DNA of 64,000 bases from Teredinibacter sp. KSP-S5-2 (GTDB lineage Bacteria; Pseudomonadota; Gammaproteobacteria; Pseudomonadales; Cellvibrionaceae). Of the stretch, positions 7,767 to 16,359 are shown one piece after another. Numbering within the stretch: position 1 is the stretch's first letter; each line of letters begins with the position of its first letter. The stretch lies in the NCBI RefSeq assembly GCF_032773895.1, contig NZ_CP120416.1, positions 1,982,001-2,046,000 on the forward strand, read 5' to 3'. Under the pieces are notes generated by a model that saw only the letters and a list, made by a program, of their open reading frames with translations, was not told the DNA's origin and ran no database searches. Made by a program: the position numbers and the translations under genes.

Positions 7767-8372
7767 ATGAACGATTCATTTAAGGTTATCTTTTCAGGAG
7801 AAGTGGCCGAAGGCTATTTGCGCAAGGACGTGCAAGTCAACTTACAAAAAGCAATGAGAGCCTCACCAGAGCAGATCAAACGGTTATTCTCTGGCAAAAG
7901 CATACAAATAAAAAAGAACTTATCTAAGCAAGCTGCGGAATCATTTGTTAGAAAACTTGCGGACTTGGGTGTGGTTGCGAAAATCGCCGTTGAGGTAACA
8001 TCAACCTCTTCATCTAAAACCGGTTCAGCCCCTCCTGCGAAGGCCAAATCTAGCGGCATAGATAGGTTGTCCCTCGTGGCTAAAGAGCCAGACAATACGC
8101 CAAAGAGTATTCCTGATCAGGAAGAGATGCCTTCAGACGCGGCTATTCTTAGGGAGAAAATGAGGAACTTAAATGTGAGGCAATATGCTCCTCGAACCTC
8201 TTTTCAGTATATTGCTCCTCGATTAAAAGACTTTCTTTGCGTTTTTTTGGGTGTGGCTCTTGTGCTAACTTTTTCACCTTATCCGGATGGAACCATTAAA
8301 CGGGGAGCGTTGCTAGGCTTTGTTTTGATCTCTGTTGGTGTATTTTTCTTTTTGAGAAGAGGGAGGGACTAA
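7767..8372 (+). CDS. small protein with conserved N-terminal module and two C-terminal membrane helices
   Basis: The ATG at 7767 follows AAGAGGG, a good ribosome site; the TTG 30 nt earlier has none. The 201-residue product starts with a compact module of about 75 residues (FKVIFSGEVAEGY, SPEQIKRLFSGKSIQIKK, AAESFVRKLADLG) that I recall recurring at the N terminus of various gammaproteobacterial membrane proteins of unknown function. A polar Ser/Pro/Lys linker follows, then two hydrophobic segments (FLCVFLGVALVLTF and GALLGFVLISVGVFFFL). It lies 3 nt before the protease gene and is probably co-transcribed with it. Function unknown; it may be a membrane partner of the protease. Confidence 0.8.
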   Translation: MNDSFKVIFSGEVAEGYLRKDVQVNLQKAMRASPEQIKRLFSGKSIQIKKNLSKQAAESFVRKLADLGVVAKIAVEVTSTSSSKTGSAPPAKAKSSGIDRLSLVAKEPDNTPKSIPDQEEMPSDAAILREKMRNLNVRQYAPRTSFQYIAPRLKDFLCVFLGVALVLTFSPYPDGTIKRGALLGFVLISVGVFFFLRRGRD

Positions 8373-8375
8373 AAG

Positions 8376-9884
8376 ATGAGGATGGAAACTATGAAGGCCA
8401 TGCCGCTTATTGCTGTGTATCTAACCGCATTATTGTGTTCTCCGAATATCAGTGCAGAAATCTATAAATGGGTAGATGATGATGGAAAAGTACACTTTGG
8501 TGAAAAGAATACAAGTGGGTCGACTAATGGTGAGTCGGTTAAGGTAAATGATAAGTATTCGGTCACTAGAGTCACAAAAAAACAACCAATTCCGTATTCC
8601 AATGGCAGTCCTAGTAGAACACTAGTATTAAGCGAAGTAACCCTTGATATCCCCGAAGCCAATTTGAGAAATGTTTTGATGGGAAGAGTGGTGTGTGGGA
8701 ACCCTGTAGATATATTCTGGACTCAAGGTGATCTTAAATTTGATCGTCACGAAATCGGTATTCAGTTTGTGAAAACTATGGAAGAAAATGGTTATATGGC
8801 AAGAATAGGAGATCCGGTTCGTGAGGAAGGTGAGCTAGAAGTCGTCGCAAAATTTAAAAAAGTGTTTATTAATCGGTGTGTGAAGGATGCCTCGAGAAAG
8901 TTATCTCAAAATAGCACTTATTTGAATATTGAATGGACATTAATTGATCCTCTAGCTACAGAAGAAGGAAAGACGTTTAACTCGAAGGGGTCGCATCATG
9001 GTATCGATGCTCCGGCGGTTGTTAATGGACAAGCTATAAGCTTTGATAGCGCGTTAGATGTAGCCGTAAAAAATTTATTGTCAGACCAATTTTTCGTTGA
9101 CGAGGTCGGGTCCATGGATGATGTGACTATCAGCGAAAAGGAATTAGAATCGAACAGCCTCTCGCTCAATCTATCTTATGCCGGAAAGCTTGGTTCATTC
9201 AAGAAAAATGTTGAAAGTTTAAAAGAGCGCACTGTTGTCGTTAAAACAACTGGTGGTCACGGTAGTGGAGTAGTTATCGCTAAGGGGGGGTATGTTCTAA
9301 CGAATGCACATGTGGTTGGAGATGAAAATAGTGTCACAATTGGAATAGGTAGCAAGTCCCTAAGGGCAGAGCTTGTAAAGAAAAACGAAGCAAGGGACGT
9401 TGCTCTATTAAAAATTGAACCAAGCTCTTCTCTCTCTTCTGTTGAAATTAGCCAAGAGCGAGTTTCAGAGGGTGATCAGCTTTATGTAATAGGTACACCA
9501 CTGGATGTGAGTCTTAGTCACACAGTAACATCCGGCGTAATGTCTGCAGAGCGGCGCATGAGAGGAATGAAATTCATCCAAACAGATGCCGCGATTAATC
9601 CTGGTAATTCAGGTGGTCCAGTTTTTAATAACAAGGGCCATCTTGTTGCAATTGCAGTGTCTTCATTGATGACGAGAGAAGGAGCTTCTCTCAATATTAA
9701 TTATCTTATTCCGATTGATGATGCTCTTAAAAGACTCAACATCAAGGATATTTCTAATGTGAATTCTGCAAGTACGTTTGTGCGTGGAATGGTTGAGCCA
9801 GGCGGTTCGGTTGATACTCAAAATAAGTCAGTATATGAAAGCATATTTGATTGGTTGGACACGCCGGTATTTCAATTGCTTTAG
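8376..9884 (+). CDS. secreted trypsin-like serine protease with N-terminal DUF4124
   Basis: GGGAGGG stands 9 nt before this ATG. The 502-residue protein has a signal peptide (to about SAEIYK), then a DUF4124 module (IYKWVDDDGKVHFGEK), an uncharacterised central domain with two cysteines, and a C-terminal S1C-type protease domain. The triad is visible: H312 in TNAHVV, D341 in RDVALLK, and S412 in NPGNSGGPV. The domain resembles the DegP/HtrA catalytic core, but there is no PDZ domain; about 60 residues follow the protease core and lack PDZ signatures. It probably acts in the periplasm or at the cell surface on unknown proteins. Confidence 0.9.
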   Translation: MRMETMKAMPLIAVYLTALLCSPNISAEIYKWVDDDGKVHFGEKNTSGSTNGESVKVNDKYSVTRVTKKQPIPYSNGSPSRTLVLSEVTLDIPEANLRNVLMGRVVCGNPVDIFWTQGDLKFDRHEIGIQFVKTMEENGYMARIGDPVREEGELEVVAKFKKVFINRCVKDASRKLSQNSTYLNIEWTLIDPLATEEGKTFNSKGSHHGIDAPAVVNGQAISFDSALDVAVKNLLSDQFFVDEVGSMDDVTISEKELESNSLSLNLSYAGKLGSFKKNVESLKERTVVVKTTGGHGSGVVIAKGGYVLTNAHVVGDENSVTIGIGSKSLRAELVKKNEARDVALLKIEPSSSLSSVEISQERVSEGDQLYVIGTPLDVSLSHTVTSGVMSAERRMRGMKFIQTDAAINPGNSGGPVFNNKGHLVAIAVSSLMTREGASLNINYLIPIDDALKRLNIKDISNVNSASTFVRGMVEPGGSVDTQNKSVYESIFDWLDTPVFQLL

Positions 9885-10277
9885 CGTAAATAATTGGAGA
9901 CAGCCACGTAAAGATGAATTGACTGTTTTGTCGCATGTGGCGCAAGTATATAAATACGGCCGCTATTAATTATATGCGAACTTGCGTGCTGCACGACTTC
10001 TAACGTTCGGAGTGGAACGATAGTTGTCCGGGTAGTTTCGTAAAATAAATAAGAAGCATGTCTTAACTAAGAATTAAAAGAGTGTTGGTGGTAGTCTGGT
10101 GTGTGATCTAGTGTAGATTCGAGTTAATTCCGAACTAATTGGTCGGGATGATATGTAATCTATCCTGTCGGATTTTAAGTTTTCTAGAATTACTTCGAGG
10201 TTTGTTGGTATCTGCCATAGTGATAATCAGAATCACATTTTTGCAATGTATGCAGTAATCATTGTTTTGAGGTCCTT

Positions 10278-10567
10278 ATAATTAAATATTTTATTGTTCT
10301 TTTATTCATATTGCCTGTTGCTGCCTTTGGTGGCACACAAATCAGGGTGTTTAGTTCTTCATCTCAAACATTTTATGGTGGTATGGGGCAAGTGCTTGGT
10401 GGTCCGATTCTCCTGCATTGTGCGGTGTTGATCTCGCTAACAATTGTTGGGGACACTCTATAGGTTATGTTAAAGAAAATACTCCTGGGGCAACAGTAAT
10501 ATACAGCACACTTTTTTTGAGCGAATCATGCAAGGTTTATATCAATCGTGATAACAATATGCGGTAA
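10278..10567 (+). pseudogene. broken small secreted-protein gene
   Basis: GAGG (10269-10272) is followed at 5 nt by ATA, not ATG, and then by IKYFIVLLFILPVAAFGG, a clear signal peptide, continuing TQIRVFSSSSQTFYGG. Near 10400 this frame degenerates, while the adjacent frame continues sensibly with DSPALCGVDLANNCWG, HSIGYVKENTPGATVIY and SESCKVYINRDNN up to a TAA at 10565-10567. The simplest reading is a secreted Cys-containing protein of about 95 residues that lost its start codon and took one frameshift. I recognise no family. The rest of the 9885-10277 gap shows nothing I can support. Confidence 0.45.
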
Positions 10568-10604
10568 CGTTGTTATAAGTGTTGATTTCTAACACCAACG
10601 TTAC
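10564..10604. other. double inverted repeat between convergent ends
   Basis: GTAACGTTG (10564-10572) pairs with CAACGTTAC (10596-10604), with an inner GTGTT/AACAC stem. It sits between the end of the broken + gene and the stop of the minus-strand repressor. Neither side has a long U-run, so it is at best a weak bidirectional terminator. Confidence 0.4.
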
Positions 10605-10615
10605 TTGAGAAATAA

Positions 10616-11395
10616 TTACTCGGATATAAGCTCAGCAACAAAATCAAACTTGTCTGCGCGGTGGTAGGAGCAGGTGTATTCAATCGGGTGGTTATTTTGG
10701 TTGTAGGTGATCCGTCTAATATAGAGCGCCGGTGCGCCTTCTTCAGTTTGCAGGTGCGCGGCTTGTTCTGCGTTCAGGGCGCAGGCGGTGGTTCGTTGCA
10801 AGGCGCGCGAGGGTTTATGTCCTGCCTTTTGTAATGCGGCATAGATGGAATCAGATACGGACTCCAGCGAGGGTAATACCTCAGGAGGTATACTTGAGAC
10901 TTCAATCGCAACCGGTTGATTATCTGCAAATCTTAAACGCGTGTAGCGATACACGGATTCTCCCTGTAGCCCCAACGAAAATACTTCCTCAGCCGTAGGT
11001 TGGCCGGCATAACGTTCGATCATGCGTGCACTGGGGGTTGCCCCCCGTTGACGCATATCTTCCGAGAAACCTTTCAAAGAACAAAAGGAGCGGGGCAATT
11101 CGCTGTTTTCAGGCTCGGTAGAGGCTTTGGGGGCAGAAATAAAGGTGCCTGACCCCCGAACTTTTCGACAAAATCCATCTTTTTCAAGGCGTTCAATGCT
11201 TTTTCTTACGGTGACTCTTGATACACCAAGACGCTCGGCGACGGCGCGCTCGGAGGGAAGGCTATCGCCGTCAGCGATCAATCCCTCATCGATGGCGCTT
11301 CTCAGGCACTGGTCTATCTGGATGTAAAGTGGCGTGGGAAGGTCGTCGTTTAGCCTGCTTTTTAGTACATCAAGGATGCGGTTGTCTGTGCTCAA
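10616..11395 (-). CDS. GntR-family (HutC/UTRA) transcriptional repressor
   Basis: A 259-residue protein with an N-terminal winged helix-turn-helix (about residues 17-85: PLYIQIDQCLRSAI, LPSERAVAERLGVSRVTVRKS, RGSGTFI) and a C-terminal UTRA ligand domain (about residues 105-250, ending RITYNQNNHPIEYTCSYHRADKF). This is the HutC subgroup, which includes NagR/DasR/YvoA repressors that sense GlcNAc-derived phosphosugars. It diverges from a transporter, dehydrogenase and hexosaminidase operon, with TGGTA/TACCA dyads in the shared intergenic region. The inferred role is local repression of amino-sugar glycoside use. The effector is an inference from the neighbours. Confidence 0.9.
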   Translation of the reverse strand: MSTDNRILDVLKSRLNDDLPTPLYIQIDQCLRSAIDEGLIADGDSLPSERAVAERLGVSRVTVRKSIERLEKDGFCRKVRGSGTFISAPKASTEPENSELPRSFCSLKGFSEDMRQRGATPSARMIERYAGQPTAEEVFSLGLQGESVYRYTRLRFADNQPVAIEVSSIPPEVLPSLESVSDSIYAALQKAGHKPSRALQRTTACALNAEQAAHLQTEEGAPALYIRRITYNQNNHPIEYTCSYHRADKFDFVAELISE

Positions 11396-11430
11396 TTCTA
11401 CCTTCGCCTTTATTTAACTTTTGTGAATAT

Positions 11431-11460
11431 ATAATACCAATTTCTTGCAAGTGGTATTAT
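11431..11460. promoter_or_regulatory. perfect 9-bp dyad, candidate GntR operator near the repressor start
   Basis: ATAATACCA (11431-11439) and TGGTATTAT (11452-11460) form a perfect inverted repeat with a 12-bp spacer. It lies 36 nt upstream of the repressor gene and contains the same TACCA/TGGTA half-sites as the second dyad, in opposite order. It may serve autoregulation. Confidence 0.4.
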
Positions 11461-11494
11461 TTAGCTGCCAATTGGTTATTCTGCATTGGATGAT

Positions 11495-11509
11495 TGGTAT
11501 GTAGTACCA
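11495..11509. promoter_or_regulatory. TGGTA-N5-TACCA operator upstream of the transporter
   Basis: TGGTA (11495-11499), TGTAG, TACCA (11505-11509). The half-sites and spacing resemble the TGGT-N-ACCA sites of DasR/NagR-type GntR regulators. It lies 47 nt before the transporter start and could overlap a weak -10 element (TTGGTT at 11472-11477, 17-nt spacer, TGGTAT). Confidence 0.5.
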
Positions 11510-11556
11510 CTTAGAGGCAACGTTTTTGCTAAGTTCTTTAAGAAGAGCACATTTTA

Positions 11557-12756
11557 ATGGGATCGATAAAAGTCTCAAATACATTATTTCAGGTAATGAT
11601 GTTCCTTGAATATGCCATATGGGGGGCCTGGTATGTCACCCTAGGGGCATATTTGGGGCAGACACTCCAGTTTACGGGAACACAAATTGGTCTGGTATAT
11701 GGTGCATTTGCTGTGGCTGCGATGATTTCCCCCATTTTAATTGGTACGGTCGCGGACTACCTGCTTCCAGCAAAAAAAGTTCTGGCAATACTGCATTTGA
11801 TCGGTGTGCTGTTATTGGTATTCATTGCTAACCAAGATGAATACACCGGGGTTTACGCCTTAGTACTAATCTATGCCCTCTGCTATATGCCAACCATTGC
11901 GCTGACTAATTCCATTACGATGGAACACTTACCAAACCCTGAATCAGAGTTTCCCAGGATTCGTGTGTTGGGTACCGTGGGTTGGATAGCGATAGGGTGG
12001 GTCGTCTCGACATTGAAGTTGGAAGTAACGCACTACCCCATGTATATCGCGGCCGGGTTATCCTGCTTAATGGTGGTTGTCAGTGTATTTTTGCCCGAGG
12101 CTAAAGCCCGCAAAACCCACACTCAATTACCACCTCTTGGCAAAATGCTGGGCCTCGATGCCCTTAGTTTGTTGAAGGATCGGGCATTTTTAGTCTTGAT
12201 GCTTTGCTCGCTCGCAACATCGATTCCTCTGTCTTTTTATTACGGCTTTACCAACTTGTTTATGAATGACTCAGGCATTGAATATGCCGCAGCCAAGATG
12301 ACTTTGGGGCAAGTGTCTGAAATTGTATGTATGTTGCTTCTCCCTTTCTTTTTCCGAAGGTGGGGAGCCAAGTACGTAATACTGGTTGCGATTCTTGCTT
12401 GGGCGGCCAGATATCTCTTTTTCGCTTTCTCTGCAGAGGCGTTTTATCCGTGGATGTTGATGGGGATTCTGCTGCATGGCATTTGTTACGATTTCTTTTT
12501 TGTTGCGTCTCAAATATATGTCAACAACTATGCTCCGAAACACCTGATTAATTCTGCCCAAGGTTTATTGACGCAAATGACCTATGGCGTGGGTATGTTT
12601 TTGGGGACGTTATTATCGGGCATTGTGGTTTCTCACTTCTCAACAGATGCAGGTTATGACTGGCAAGCCATTTGGCTTGTTCCGGCTTGTATATCCATTG
12701 TTGTCGCACTGTTTTTCTGGAAGTTCTTTTTACAGCAGCAAGAAAATATCGATTAA
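11557..12756 (+). CDS. MFS transporter, nucleoside:H+ symporter (NupG)-like
   Basis: A 399-residue protein with about twelve hydrophobic segments and a short cytoplasmic middle loop (KARKTHTQLPPLGKML). The opening LFQVMMFLEYAIWGAWYVTLGAYL and the middle TNSITMEHLPNPESEFPRIRVLGTVGWI are typical of the NHS/NupG-related MFS group. AAGAAG precedes the ATG. It is the first gene of an operon divergent from the GntR repressor and followed by a sugar-type dehydrogenase and a hexosaminidase. It may therefore import a sugar or amino-sugar derivative, not a nucleoside. The substrate is inferred only from context. Confidence 0.85.
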   Translation: MGSIKVSNTLFQVMMFLEYAIWGAWYVTLGAYLGQTLQFTGTQIGLVYGAFAVAAMISPILIGTVADYLLPAKKVLAILHLIGVLLLVFIANQDEYTGVYALVLIYALCYMPTIALTNSITMEHLPNPESEFPRIRVLGTVGWIAIGWVVSTLKLEVTHYPMYIAAGLSCLMVVVSVFLPEAKARKTHTQLPPLGKMLGLDALSLLKDRAFLVLMLCSLATSIPLSFYYGFTNLFMNDSGIEYAAAKMTLGQVSEIVCMLLLPFFFRRWGAKYVILVAILAWAARYLFFAFSAEAFYPWMLMGILLHGICYDFFFVASQIYVNNYAPKHLINSAQGLLTQMTYGVGMFLGTLLSGIVVSHFSTDAGYDWQAIWLVPACISIVVALFFWKFFLQQQENID

Positions 12757-12796
12757 TAAAAAATACAATCGACCAGTATATTTCTATAGGTGGTAT

Positions 12797-13858
12797 ATGA
12801 AAGATTTGAATGTTCTTGTCGTGGGATGCGGCAATATGGGGGCGTCTCATAGCCGTGCTTACAAAAACCTAGCTGGGTTTAATCTTATAGGGTTGGTGTC
12901 TCGTGGTGCAGAATCGCGTGAAAAATTATCTCAAGAGCTTGGTGGCATTCCTTCATTTAACTCTTTTGATGAAGCCTTATTGCAGACCACACCTGACGTT
13001 GTGTCGATTAATACTTACCCCGATACACATGCTGAGTATGTTCGGAAAAGTCTCAACGCAGGGGCGCATGTATTTGTTGAAAAACCGCTTGCTGAAACCG
13101 TCGAAGAAGCAGAAGAACTTGTTGCTTTAGCAAAAGCTAAAAATAGAAAACTGGTGGTTGGGTACATTTTGCGTGTGCACCCGGCATGGACACTGTTTGT
13201 TGAGCAAGCGCAGACTCTGGGCAAACCTCTGGTTATGCGCATGAATCTAAATCAACAAAGTGATGGCGCGCAATGGCAAACCCACAAGCAGTTAATGAAA
13301 AGTGTATCGCCCATTGTCGATTGTGGCGTTCATTATCTGGATATTATGTGCTTAATGACCAAAGCCAAACCTGTTTTGGTGAATGCAGTGGGGGCGCGTT
13401 TAAGCAATGAAATTGACAAGCAAATGTACAACTATGCACAGCTTCAAGTAACTTTTGATGACGGTTCGGTTGGTTGGTACGAAGCGGGTTGGGGGCCGAT
13501 GATGAGTGAAACCGCTTTCTTTATTAAAGATGTTATCGGTCCTAACGGCAGCGTCAGTATTGTGGATGAGAATAAAGGTGAATCACAGGATATAGACGGT
13601 CATACGCAAACCGGTGCTTTACGAGTTCACTATAGCGAACTTGATAGTGCGGGTAATTTTTCAAGGAAAGATCAATTCATTGATACCAGTAGCGAGCCTG
13701 ACCATGACGAGCTCTGCAGTTTAGAACAGCAGTATTTATTGCGAGCGATACGGGAAGATTTGGATTTAAGTGAACATATGTACGATGCGGTGAATAGTTT
13801 ACGAATTGTTTTGGCAGCAGATAAAGCGCTTCGTACCGGCACAACGGTACATCTATAA
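12797..13858 (+). CDS. Gfo/Idh/MocA-family NAD(P)-dependent oxidoreductase
   Basis: The start is the ATG at 12797 (MKDLNVLVVGCGNMG); the frame is open upstream but runs through the end of the transporter gene and carries no domain sequence. The 353-residue product has an N-terminal Rossmann fold with VVGCGNMGASHSRA (residues 6-19), the family EKPLAET motif (E95, K96, P97), and a C-terminal alpha/beta domain. Members oxidise or reduce sugars and inositols. The operon partners suggest a sugar released by the hexosaminidase or imported by the transporter. Confidence 0.9.
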   Translation: MKDLNVLVVGCGNMGASHSRAYKNLAGFNLIGLVSRGAESREKLSQELGGIPSFNSFDEALLQTTPDVVSINTYPDTHAEYVRKSLNAGAHVFVEKPLAETVEEAEELVALAKAKNRKLVVGYILRVHPAWTLFVEQAQTLGKPLVMRMNLNQQSDGAQWQTHKQLMKSVSPIVDCGVHYLDIMCLMTKAKPVLVNAVGARLSNEIDKQMYNYAQLQVTFDDGSVGWYEAGWGPMMSETAFFIKDVIGPNGSVSIVDENKGESQDIDGHTQTGALRVHYSELDSAGNFSRKDQFIDTSSEPDHDELCSLEQQYLLRAIREDLDLSEHMYDAVNSLRIVLAADKALRTGTTVHL

Positions 13859-13925
13859 GAAGGCGTCATGCTGTTATTTGTTTGTATTTTAAAGTAAGAA
13901 AAATCATAAATATTAGGGTGATGGT

Positions 13926-16226
13926 ATGTTTTTGAGGTTTTTTGCGTTTTTATTTGTATTTTTGGCTAATGTTGCTTTAGCAAAATCGGAGAGTGTAGAA
14001 GTGGTTAATATTATTCCCAAGCCGAATAAAATTAAAACGTTGGATGGGTATTTCCACATTAAGTGGTCAACAGGTATTTACATACGTAGTGAAGTCGAGA
14101 GGGGTGTGGCAGATTATTTGGCGTCCATACTCAGACCTTCGACAGGTTTTCCTTTGGTTATCACCACTCAAAAGGAGGCGGATACGCGTTATATTGAGTT
14201 GTCATTGAGTGATGATGTTAAGGAAGACGAGGGGTATCGCTTATCTGTAACCGAATCGGACATCAAAATCTCAGCTAAAACTCCGAATGGGTTGTTTTAT
14301 GGGGTGCAGAGTTTAAGACAACTTCTTCCAGAGAAAATCGAAGAGAGGCATCCGGTGAATTATATCTCTTGGCGTGTGCCTGCTGTTGAGATTGAGGATG
14401 CACCAGATTTTGGTTATAGAGGAATGCATCTCGATGTATCCCGGCATTTTTTCCCAAAGGAATTTGTCAAAAAGTATATTGACCTGATTGCGCTACACAA
14501 AATGAATACTTTTCACTGGCATTTAACGGACGATCAGGGATGGCGGATTGAAATCAAAAAGTACCCTCTATTGACCGAAGTGGGCTCCAGGCGGGATAAA
14601 ACAGTAGTGGGTTTTACGTTGGATCGTAATGCCCTCTACGACAATACGCCGCATGAAGGTTTTTATACTCAGGATGACATTCGAGAAATCGTCGCCTATG
14701 CCAAAGAGCGGCATATTGATGTGATCCCTGAAATTGATGTTCCTGGGCACGCATCGGCCATGTTGGCGGCGTATCCGCATCTTGCCTGTGTGGAGAAAGA
14801 GTTTGAAGTTAAAGATCGTTTTGGCATTTTTCTCCAAACATTATGCCCGACAGAAGAAACGTTTGAGTTTTTGGATGGGGTATTAAGTGAAGTCGCCGAA
14901 TTATTTCCTGTGGAATATATCCATATTGGTGGTGACGAAGCACAAAAAACGCAGTGGCAGAACTGTCCGCAATGCGAAAAGGTGATGAAGAGGGAAAAAC
15001 TTGAAAATTATGATGACTTGCAAGCGTATTTTGTTCGAAGGGTGGAAAAAATTGCCCAGAAATACGGCAAGCAAATCATAGGTTGGGATGAAGTGTTGGA
15101 AGGTGGTGTGGCGCACAGTGCTGTCATTATGTCCTGGCGGGGTGCTGAAGGCGGAATTGAGGCCGCGAACAAAGGCCGCAATGTTATTATGGCTGAACAA
15201 AAATACTTGTATTTCAATATGTATCAATCTGAATCGCAAGATGAGCCTATGGCGCCGCGAACAGTTCTAGATATAAAAGATGTTTATCACTATCAAGTGA
15301 TACCAGAAGAACTGGATCAATTACAAAGAAAACATATTTTGGGTGCGCAAGGCCATTTGTGGACGGAATACGTTAAAACGCCTGCTCATGCGGAGTATAT
15401 GGTTGCGCCGAGAATGAGTGCTTTGGCGGAAGTATTGTGGACGTCGGAAGCCAATCGGAACTGGCCAGACTTCGTTGGCAGAATGGATGGTTTTTTCGAG
15501 CGCTTAGATACGTTGAATATTAATGCATCTAAAAGCATCTACAATGTTTCCGGAGAGGTTATGTCTCATCCAGGGAAAGGTTTCGATGTTGCTCTTAATT
15601 CTGAAGGGTTAAACCACAGAATTTTGTATACGTTAGATGGTAGCAAGCCGAATGCTCATTCTAAAGTCTACAGTAAGCCACTACGCCTAAATAAATCGGC
15701 CACAGTGAGAGCCGTAGCGCAGAATAAAACCACAGGCGAGCTGTATGGTGACTATCGTCAGAGTTTGGTCAAGCACAAAGCATTTGGCAAAACTGTGTTC
15801 ATTGCAGGTGAAAAAAGCGAAGGAATACACGTTCTAACCGATGGCATAGTCAAACATGACAGCATCTATCACTCTGGTTACTGGCATGGGTTCTACGGTG
15901 AAAGCATTGATGTGGCTATTGACTTGGAAAAAGTAACCAGTGTTGAAAAAGTTGAACTGGGTGTAGATGCGGGCTTGTATCGACAACTCTTTCCACCTCA
16001 AGAGCTTGAGGTGCTGGTATCCACTGATAATAATGAATGGAAAAAGGTCGCCCATCTATATGAAGCTGAGATTGATGATCAAGGAAACCTTATCTCCATA
16101 GAGTTCAATGCGGTTAATGCCCGGTATGTTCGCGTAGTCGGTGTAAATAAGCGATTGGCAATGAGTGCCGAACGAGAGAAACTGGAACCAGTTCCAGTGA
16201 GTTTTGATGAAATTCGAGTTTTTTAA
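13926..16226 (+). CDS. secreted GH20 beta-N-acetylhexosaminidase
   Basis: A 766-residue protein. A signal peptide (FFAFLFVFLANVALA) is followed by the GH20b-type domain (about 25-150), then the catalytic barrel with RGMHLDVSRHFF, HWHLTDDQGWRIEIKKYP and the catalytic pair D337-E338 in HIGGDEAQ. Trp-rich LSWRG-like and GHLWTEY segments shape the active site. After about residue 540 there is a chitobiase C-terminal-type domain (YTLDGSKPNAHSKVYSKPL) and a final domain resembling F5/8 discoidin-type modules (VEKVELGVDAG, NARYVRVVG). It removes terminal GlcNAc or GalNAc from glycans outside the cytoplasm and is the hydrolase of the GntR-controlled operon. Confidence 0.95.
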   Translation: MFLRFFAFLFVFLANVALAKSESVEVVNIIPKPNKIKTLDGYFHIKWSTGIYIRSEVERGVADYLASILRPSTGFPLVITTQKEADTRYIELSLSDDVKEDEGYRLSVTESDIKISAKTPNGLFYGVQSLRQLLPEKIEERHPVNYISWRVPAVEIEDAPDFGYRGMHLDVSRHFFPKEFVKKYIDLIALHKMNTFHWHLTDDQGWRIEIKKYPLLTEVGSRRDKTVVGFTLDRNALYDNTPHEGFYTQDDIREIVAYAKERHIDVIPEIDVPGHASAMLAAYPHLACVEKEFEVKDRFGIFLQTLCPTEETFEFLDGVLSEVAELFPVEYIHIGGDEAQKTQWQNCPQCEKVMKREKLENYDDLQAYFVRRVEKIAQKYGKQIIGWDEVLEGGVAHSAVIMSWRGAEGGIEAANKGRNVIMAEQKYLYFNMYQSESQDEPMAPRTVLDIKDVYHYQVIPEELDQLQRKHILGAQGHLWTEYVKTPAHAEYMVAPRMSALAEVLWTSEANRNWPDFVGRMDGFFERLDTLNINASKSIYNVSGEVMSHPGKGFDVALNSEGLNHRILYTLDGSKPNAHSKVYSKPLRLNKSATVRAVAQNKTTGELYGDYRQSLVKHKAFGKTVFIAGEKSEGIHVLTDGIVKHDSIYHSGYWHGFYGESIDVAIDLEKVTSVEKVELGVDAGLYRQLFPPQELEVLVSTDNNEWKKVAHLYEAEIDDQGNLISIEFNAVNARYVRVVGVNKRLAMSAEREKLEPVPVSFDEIRVF

Positions 16227-16359
16227 TTTTTAACCTTCCCCTGTCTCCAAGGATGGAGTAATTTATAGTTCGTTATTTTTCAGAGAAATAAATTCACCGT
16301 GCTTATCAATACGCGTTAACGTATAGAGAAGGAAGGAATTATCAATGATTTGTAGTGAC

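Noticed and set aside
9754-9969. Two 63-codon frames on opposite strands over the end of the protease gene
   Set aside because: They overlap the protease coding region and show no family features or ribosome site.
12584-12796. Upstream extension of the Gfo/Idh/MocA gene
   Set aside because: It runs through the transporter coding sequence; the Rossmann fold begins at the ATG at 12797.
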